Assembly (NCBI GenBank): GCA_026770585.1
Contig: MU646333.1
Location: forward strand, 189,705 to 200,305
Source of the DNA: Baffinella frigidus
Taxonomy: Eukaryota; Cryptophyceae; Cryptomonadales; Baffinellaceae
DNA length: 10,601 bases
Direction of reading: 5' to 3'
In this document: positions 10,101 to 10,601 of the stretch, piece by piece
Numbering within the stretch: position 1 is the stretch's first letter
Layout of the letters: every line of letters begins with the position of its first letter
The notes under the pieces: generated by a model
What the model saw: only the letters and a program-made list of their open reading frames with translations
Databases searched by the model: none
What the model was told of the DNA's origin: nothing
Program-made: the position numbers and the translations under genes

Positions 10101-10186
10101 CTGAACCCGCACGCGATACACCCCCGGGTGCGTGCTCTCACCTCTTTGGTTTTCCGGAGCGCCTCTTTCCGCGCCACCTTAGCCTC
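4084..10186 (-). CDS. Multi-exon coiled-coil protein gene, both ends open
   Basis: A spliced gene is inferred from a series of short open segments on the minus strand, each bounded by AG upstream and GT downstream. Most acceptors are CAG|G. Donors are variable at +3 and +4, but most carry G at +5, as real donors usually do. Nearly all segments are whole codons (phase 0 to phase 0). Joined in order, they give a Lys/Glu/Ala-rich helical protein with a/d heptad residues that stay in register over several junctions, which chance segments would not do. The likely role is a structural or scaffold rod such as a cytoskeletal, SMC-like or tether protein, but no catalytic or named domain is visible and the family is unknown. 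Introns are about 100 to 620 nt and filled with telomere-like repeats and hairpin elements. No ATG or stop was assigned. Individual exons are listed separately. Confidence 0.68.
4141..4524. other. Intron-like stretch with GGGTCAC repeats
   Basis: No convincing exon. AGGGTCAC(A/G)TC occurs four times (near 4189, 4209, 4304 and 4338) and TCACGTCCGG twice. CAAAGGG and CCCTTTG form a small hairpin near 4381-4400. The right part is GGGG-rich. The string TTAACAAAGACACCTCATGATG resembles one near 1780-1800. Confidence 0.5.
4525..4620 (-). CDS. Ala-rich helical exon, 32 codons, possible GC donor
   Basis: Begins AAGHAGEAREAKSSKAHAGR and ends EALEARLETAQ. The acceptor is gctgtggcgcag|G, phase 0. The only donor that ends the helical stretch is CAG|gcacca, a GC rather than GT site; the next GT lies in Pro-rich sequence well past it. 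GC-AG introns are a known minor class, usually with a stronger flanking consensus than this, so the boundary is tentative. Alternatively the copy is non-functional. Confidence 0.48.
4679..4717. repeat. CCTTCTAGAG triplet with terminal hairpin
   Basis: Three exact 10-base units CCTTCTAGAG followed by AAGGCTCTAG, which pairs with CTAGAGCCTT at 4692-4701 around a 6-base loop. TTC and GAG alternate at 5-base steps, near the heat-shock-element pattern but with GAG in place of GAA. Confidence 0.75.
4746..4807 (-). pseudogene. 3'-truncated copy of the Ala-rich exon at 4525-4620
   Basis: After the acceptor ctccggcag|G it reads AAGHAGKAREARSSKANAGR, then Leu, then diverges into sequence with no phase-0 donor. 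The intact copy reads AAGHAGEAREAKSSKAHAGR at the same place. The acceptor is good and the frame is open, so it could still be an exon if a donor further on (GCAGC|gtggca, phase 2) is used, but that would need a compensating exon. Confidence 0.45.
4920..4941. repeat. 22-bp perfect palindrome
   Basis: AAGTTGACAGG followed at once by its reverse complement, no loop. Related AAGTTGAC strings occur at 5077-5084 and in the hairpin element at 9205-9354. It could be a dimer protein-binding site or the remnant of a hairpin element. Confidence 0.85.
4982..5044 (-). CDS. Coiled-coil exon, 21 codons, tandem copy
   Basis: Reads LGRKAAKSKVEG then LSKEVARLQ, nearly identical to the end of the exon at 5264-5354 (Glu to Lys at one site). 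The acceptor gggagag|C is weak but gives phase 0 and exactly three heptads, which keeps Val10, Leu13, Val17 and Leu20 in register with the previous exon. The donor is CAG|gtgtgt (+5 G). A tandem exon duplication that lengthens the rod without disturbing its register. Confidence 0.66.
5151..5248. repeat. Inverted repeat flanking a 56-base spacer
   Basis: Arms 5151-5171 and 5228-5248 match at 19 of 21 positions (TGAGCCCA and TAGACTGAGAC conserved). It lies in the intron between the tandem exons at 5264 and 5044, just after the donor, and could fold as a hairpin in the transcript. Confidence 0.7.
5264..5354 (-). CDS. Coiled-coil exon, 30 codons plus one base
   Basis: The first G completes the split Arg codon of the exon before; then it reads VKGEAERAGAAAKAAK and ends with SKVEGLSEEVARLQ. 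The acceptor is atctctctcag|G, with a short pyrimidine run, and the donor CAG|gtgtgc (+5 G). In the joined reading the a/d positions are V, V, A, A, A, A, V, L, V and L without a break from the last residues of the previous exon. The final part is repeated in the exon at 4982-5044. Confidence 0.76.
5384..5430. repeat. GTGTG/GTGAGGT simple repeat
   Basis: Tandem GTGTGGT and GTGAGGT heptamers on plus, in the intron upstream of the exon at 5264-5354. The following GTGCCCTGCACCCGCCG to GATGCGGGGA is repeated in diverged form near 5830-5890. Confidence 0.75.
5549..5580 (-). pseudogene. Partial copy of the start of the exon at 5264-5354
   Basis: After an acceptor-like catgcag the sequence reads VKGEEEQAGAALLA and then a stop (TGA), compared with VKGEAERAGAAAKAA in the intact exon. 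The shared part covers roughly the first 30 bases with several substitutions. There is no donor before the stop. It lies in the 618-nt intron directly upstream of the intact exon, between GTGTG-rich and telomere-like blocks. Confidence 0.55.
5588..5833. repeat. Telomere-like heptamer block
   Basis: TTTAGGG with TTTGGGG and TTTCGGG variants, including about nine exact TTTAGGG units near 5740-5800. It is interstitial and lies wholly inside one intron. GGGTTTAGGG is the telomere repeat of most plants and many algae. Confidence 0.95.
5898..5953. repeat. GGGGT pentamer array
   Basis: About eleven uninterrupted units of GGGGT on plus, just downstream (in gene order) of the exon at 5973-6043. The four-G runs at 5-base spacing make stable G-quadruplex formation likely on the non-sense strand. 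Confidence 0.93.
5973..6043 (-). CDS. Coiled-coil exon ending inside an Arg codon
   Basis: Begins ASKESEAAQEKDEALAVA and ends ESVK plus the first two bases of an Arg codon. The acceptor is cctaaacgcag|G and the donor gcg|gtgcgc (+5 G). Its length of 71 nt is the only clear non-multiple of three among the good exons, and the next exon (5264-5354) starts with exactly the one extra G needed to complete CGG. A phase-0 donor eight bases earlier (AGT|gtcaag) exists but would leave the next exon out of frame. Confidence 0.72.
6046..6354. repeat. Telomere-like and GTGTGGT heptamer block
   Basis: Begins with TTTAGGG next to the acceptor at 6044-6046, passes through GTGTGGT/GTTTGGG variants and returns to exact TTTAGGG near 6290-6320. 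6355-6549 is the non-repeat remainder of this intron; I see no exon there, only a short TACTA-TAGTA hairpin near 6472-6486. Confidence 0.94.
6550..6621 (-). CDS. Coiled-coil exon, 24 codons
   Basis: Begins VKSLLAEAARRETQAK and ends TKAKLEK. The acceptor is ataaaccgcag|G, directly following telomere-like repeat, and the donor is AAG|gtactg; phase 0. Val1, Leu4, Ala8, Ala15 and Leu22 form the heptad series begun in the previous exon. The 103-nt intron between it and 6725-6823 consists almost entirely of CCCTAAA-type repeats on the sense strand. Confidence 0.73.
6628..6712. repeat. Telomere-like block filling a 103-nt intron
   Basis: TTTATGG units then TTTAGGG units. Together with six bases at the acceptor side and twelve at the donor side, they make up the whole intron between exons 6725-6823 and 6550-6621. 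On the sense strand it is CCCTAAACCC, which supplies CTAAAC strings resembling branch-point sequence. Confidence 0.93.
6725..6823 (-). CDS. Coiled-coil exon with a Gly-Gly hinge, 33 codons
   Basis: Begins ARDAHLKLLKDRVEHSEGG and ends AAKLRDK. The first half keeps the heptad register of the two exons before it (Leu6, Leu9, Val13 at a, d, a). Glu-Gly-Gly-Asp then breaks the helix. A second register starts after it (Ala23, Ala27, Leu30) and continues into the next exon (Val1, Leu4, Ala8 of 6550-6621). The acceptor is cccaaacacaag|G and the donor AAG|gtcaac; phase 0 at both ends. Confidence 0.72.
6832..7003. repeat. Telomere-like block, TTTTGGG variant
   Basis: GTTTGGT, then about ten GGTTTTG heptamers (6897-6950), then TTTGGGG with single TTTAGGG units. 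It fills the intron between exons 7012-7053 and 6725-6823 almost from splice site to splice site. Confidence 0.94.
7012..7053 (-). CDS. Coiled-coil exon, 14 codons
   Basis: Reads VLDTKWKRAMQEAK, two heptads. The acceptor is cactcggcag|G and the donor AAG|gtgcgc (+5 G), phase 0. In the register carried over from 7471-7584, Leu2, Trp6, Ala9 and Ala13 occupy d, a, d and a. The 103-nt intron separating it from 7157-7216 has no repeats. The downstream intron starts with the donor and passes at once into telomere-like repeat. Confidence 0.74.
7157..7216 (-). CDS. Coiled-coil exon, 20 codons
   Basis: Reads LKADKEKADAALTDLRADKE. The acceptor is cgcgtgtgcag|C and the donor GAG|gtccgt (+5 G), phase 0. 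Counting on from the previous exon's heptads, Leu1, Ala8, Leu12 and Leu15 fall at d, d, a and d. The intron upstream (7217-7470) is free of telomere-like repeats, unlike most here. Confidence 0.75.
7471..7584 (-). CDS. Coiled-coil exon, 38 codons
   Basis: Begins VDAVREELRKAAQGLK and ends SRKNVLLAM. Residues 1, 4, 8, 11, 15, 18, 22, 25, 29 and 36 are V, V, L, A, L, A, L, L, L and L, an almost ideal a/d heptad series. The acceptor is cacccccag-type (ccccag|G) and the donor ATG|gtcggt (+5 G), both phase 0. The heptad count continues into the next exon (7157-7216), where its first Leu falls on a d position. This is one of the best-supported exons in the window. Confidence 0.78.
7606..7684. repeat. 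79-bp exact direct repeat, copy 1
   Basis: Identical over 79 bases to 8068-8146, starting CCTCGTCGGGGCGGGTGCCA and ending TTTAGGGCT. Diverged copies begin near 7963 and 8186. Copy 1 is joined to a 32-nt exon fragment at its right end; the others are not. Confidence 0.93.
7660..8066. repeat. Degenerate telomere-like intron block
   Basis: Mixed TTTAGGG, TTCAGGG, TTGAGGG and GTTAGGG units with frequent phase slips, unlike the homogeneous blocks elsewhere; it looks older. It forms most of the 635-nt intron between exons 8220-8255 and 7471-7584. Confidence 0.88.
7683..7714 (-). pseudogene. 32-nt fragment of the 38-codon exon inside the intron
   Basis: These 32 bases repeat exactly 7555-7586, which is the 5' end of the exon at 7471-7584 plus two bases of its acceptor (AG kept, here ccctag|G). 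The coding frame gives VDAVREELRK and then enters CCCTAAACC with no donor. It is joined directly to a 79-bp repeat (7606-7684). It is a sheared exon copy, and any splicing to its acceptor would give a frame break. Confidence 0.7.
8068..8146. repeat. 79-bp exact direct repeat, copy 2
   Basis: Same 79 bases as 7606-7684. After it the sequence goes into AGGATCCAGGG and a further telomere-like run to about 8185, then the diverged fourth copy adjoining the donor of the exon at 8220-8255. Confidence 0.93.
8220..8255 (-). CDS. Very short exon, 12 codons
   Basis: Reads AADQLEAMQRKL, with acceptor cacaattcag|G and donor CTT|gtgggt (+5 G), both phase 0. At 36 nt it is near the small end for spliceosomal exons. 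Its truncated copy 100 bases upstream in the gene supports its being a recognisable unit rather than noise. It precedes the strongest coiled-coil exon (7471-7584); heptad spacing shifts by one residue at that junction. Confidence 0.55.
8267..8500. repeat. Telomere-like block with TTTGGGG variant
   Basis: TTTAGGG and TTTGGGA units, the truncated exon copy at 8342-8368, then TTTGGGG and TTTTGGG heptamers to about 8466, then GTTCAGT/GTTCAAT variants. Confidence 0.9.
8342..8368 (-). pseudogene. Truncated copy of the 12-codon exon
   Basis: Reads TVNQLEAMQ after the acceptor aaacccag|A and then runs into CCCTAAACC with a TAA in frame and no GT. It matches the NQLEAMQ/DQLEAMQ core of the exon at 8220-8255. 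The acceptor side is kept and the donor side is replaced by telomere-like repeat, so as it stands it cannot be spliced as an internal exon. Confidence 0.5.
8555..8640. repeat. Pure GGTTCAG heptamer array
   Basis: About eleven identical units of GGTTCAG, ending in TTTAGAG. A single-base variant of the telomere repeat amplified without mixing. It is preceded by two copies of TACACCGCGTTGGT-like sequence at 8523-8556. Confidence 0.95.
8667..8732 (-). pseudogene. Duplicate of the preceding exon, acceptor changed
   Basis: The open frame reads RLDSADKAREAGKLQGQ then ADMRA and ends in the same GCG|gtt donor as the copy at 8877-8951. Upstream, the homologous acceptor is replaced by a region rich in TTGG and GGGG. 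The candidate AGs nearby give phase 2 rather than 0, which would break the frame after a phase-0 exon. It may be a decayed copy or an alternative exon using an acceptor I cannot identify. Confidence 0.45.
8822..8870. repeat. GGGTTTC heptamer block
   Basis: TTTCGGG units with TTTCCGG variants, in the intron between the duplicated exons 8877-8951 and 8667-8732. The non-repeat part, 8733-8821, is C-rich on plus with no exon I can support. Confidence 0.9.
8877..8951 (-). CDS. Coiled-coil exon, 25 codons, duplicated next door
   Basis: Reads ARTRLESADKAREAGK then LQGQADMRA. The acceptor is aacccgcag|G and the donor GCG|gttagc with +5 G, phase 0 at both ends. A near copy lies downstream in the gene at 8667-8732, with the same donor position (GCG|gttaac). 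Over 66 compared bases I count four differences. This copy keeps a clean phase-0 acceptor and looks like the functional one. Confidence 0.62.
8955..9099. repeat. GGGTTAT/GGGTTGT heptamer block
   Basis: TTATGGG and TTGTGGG units alternating on plus, filling the intron between exons 9115-9177 and 8877-8951 from acceptor to near the donor. This is yet another locally fixed variant. Confidence 0.93.
9115..9177 (-). CDS. Coiled-coil exon, 21 codons
   Basis: Begins METLKAEVV and ends RMEALETQ. Hydrophobic residues fall at positions 1, 4, 8, 15 and 18 with Ser at 11, a regular a/d heptad over exactly three heptads. The acceptor is caccacag|A and the donor CAG|gtctga with +5 G; both are phase 0. The intron upstream (9178-9375 if the neighbouring exon is right) is three-quarters filled by a hairpin element. 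The ATG at the first codon follows a good acceptor, so I treat it as internal Met rather than the start. Confidence 0.62.
9205..9354. mobile_element. 150-bp MITE-like hairpin with GATT target duplication
   Basis: The two halves are inverted repeats over nearly their full length, from TTATCTCAGAAAA at the left to its complement ending CTGAGATAA at 9354, with a short loop near 9272-9287. GATT flanks it at 9201-9204 and 9355-9358, the expected mark of insertion. It is AT-rich in a GC-rich region and has no open reading frame. It sits in the intron between exon candidates 9376-9510 and 9115-9177. Confidence 0.8.
9376..9510 (-). CDS. Possible exon, 45 codons
   Basis: An acceptor ggcggcag|C and a donor AGG|gtttag give a phase-0 segment beginning LSAARVDIIRRK and ending QAVAAPARAQLR. 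The start resembles TSAARMEAL of the exon at 9115-9177, and both contain a GATGGAAAC-like string, so they may be related by duplication. The donor lies inside a telomere-like CCTAAACCCTAA string. The middle part is Pro-rich and not heptad-like. A shorter exon inside this segment is possible. Confidence 0.35.
9578..9664 (-). CDS. Possible exon, 29 codons, not coiled coil
   Basis: The acceptor, ending gatacag|G, follows an unusually good polypyrimidine stretch (cttcttctttattacgctcg) and a longer CT-rich tract. The donor is CTA|gtagtc, and both ends are phase 0. The peptide includes SDTMSMSLKNEPAPEMKML and lacks the heptads of its neighbours. Base composition is less GC-rich than the other exons. 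It could instead be an open stretch of intron; the splice context is good but coding character is weak. Confidence 0.3.
9700..9772. repeat. GAGA/GAGC purine repeat
   Basis: GAGAGAGC-type repeat on plus; a pyrimidine-rich run on the sense strand located before the acceptor of the possible exon at 9578-9664. The plus-strand reading (Arg/Glu repeat) mimics a coiled coil but follows from the repeat alone. Confidence 0.85.
9912..10053. mobile_element. 142-bp MITE-like hairpin element
   Basis: Arms start TTTATCC and end GGATAAA and pair over about 60 bases each (GGAAACC, TTTCTTT, TTTGATGGCA and AAAATTACTACACA strings shared in inverted form). If the ends are TTATCC/GGATAA, the flanks are ATGT and ATGC, one mismatch from a 4-base target duplication. 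The inner CAACGAAAATTACTACACAA string recurs in the element at 10286-10446. Confidence 0.75.
10142..10186 (-). CDS. Coiled-coil exon, 15 codons
   Basis: Reads EAKVARKEALRKTKE, strongly charged and helix-prone. The acceptor is cccgggcag|G and the donor GAG|gtgaga, the closest donor to the general consensus in this window. Phase 0 at both ends. This is the most 5' exon I can support; the sequence to its right holds a telomere-like heptamer and a hairpin element but no clear coding exon, so the gene's start lies elsewhere. Confidence 0.6.
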
Positions 10187-10285
10187 CTGCCCGGGTTGAG
10201 CGTTTAGGGTTCCAGGGTTGAAACAACGGACTGGGAGAGATACCCCTACGCCAATCAACCCCGCGCCACCCACGACACGCCAATC

Positions 10286-10446
10286 TCATCCTGTCAGGTA
10301 TTTAATTTAAATGCTCAGCGGAGTCCCCCATACAACGAAAATTACCACACAAGCGACAAAATAGTCGTGTCTGAAAGATCATGTGTAGTAATTTTCGTAC
10401 ATTTTGGGAACTCCCGAGCATTTAATTTGAATACCTGACCGGATGA
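10286..10446. mobile_element. 161-bp MITE-like hairpin with AATC target duplication
   Basis: Arms TCATCC...GGATGA pair over most of their length (CAGGTATT, AATTTAAATGCTC and ACGAAAATTAC strings in inverted form). AATC flanks it exactly at 10282-10285 and 10447-10450. The inner ACGAAAATTAC(C/T)ACACA motif is shared with the element at 9912-10053, so the two are one family. No coding capacity. Confidence 0.8.
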
Positions 10447-10601
10447 AATCAACCGACACTCAACTCTCGCGCGAGGCACGCCTCGGCGGAGACGGCTTGC
10501 TGGCACGATACTCGTGGACCAGGCTAGCAGGTTGCGAGGCTCACGGTAGGACCAGGTCTCAAGGCAGCTGGCACGCTAGCTGTAGACGGGACGGTGGCGG
10601 T
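10447..10601. other. Unassigned end of window
   Basis: About 155 GC-rich bases with no telomere-like repeat and no supported exon on either strand. It could hold upstream exon or promoter sequence of the coiled-coil gene, but nothing specific is visible. Confidence 0.4.

Overview
This is nuclear DNA of a eukaryote, most likely a GC-rich, repeat-rich protist or alga. The evidence is many short exons with GT-AG borders, long blocks of plant/alga-type telomere repeat (TTTAGGG and variants) inside introns, and short hairpin-type mobile elements. I see no bacterial gene organisation. Green algae of the prasinophyte type are my guess from the telomere motif and composition, but the sequence does not prove it.

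The main content is one multi-exon gene on the minus strand, read from about 10186 down to at least 4084 and probably further left. Its exons are 36 to 114 nt long and nearly all start and end in phase 0. They encode a Lys/Glu/Ala/Leu-rich alpha-helical coiled coil. The strongest evidence is that the heptad pattern of hydrophobic residues runs unbroken across the predicted splice junctions 7471/7216, 7157/7053 and 7012/6823, and again across 5973/5354 and 5264/5044. One of those junctions splits an Arg codon. I cannot name the family. No initiator ATG, stop codon, promoter or poly(A) signal was identified, so both ends are open.

Layout from right to left (the direction of transcription). 10187-10601 is non-coding with a hairpin element. 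8877-10186 holds exons separated by two more hairpin elements. 6550-8255 is the clearest coiled-coil run. 3960-6043 has further coiled-coil exons, several in duplicate. 2922-3793 carries five copies of one mini-exon ending in LDMALE, set among TCTG, CT and CA microsatellites. 1900-2642 has nested inverted-repeat elements and a duplicated exon. 1200-1580 has a tandemly triplicated Gly-rich exon. 232-835 has two more phase-0 Gly-rich exon candidates, a hairpin element and a nearby minisatellite. Left of about 2900 it is uncertain whether the exons belong to the same gene.

Two themes deserve attention. First, introns are largely built of degenerate telomere-like heptamers, mostly with the G-rich strand on plus, so the gene's sense strand reads CCCTAAA. 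Second, at least nine exons have a full or partial copy in a neighbouring intron, often with one splice site kept and the other lost. Together this looks like a gene growing and decaying by repeated exon duplication in a repeat-filled landscape.
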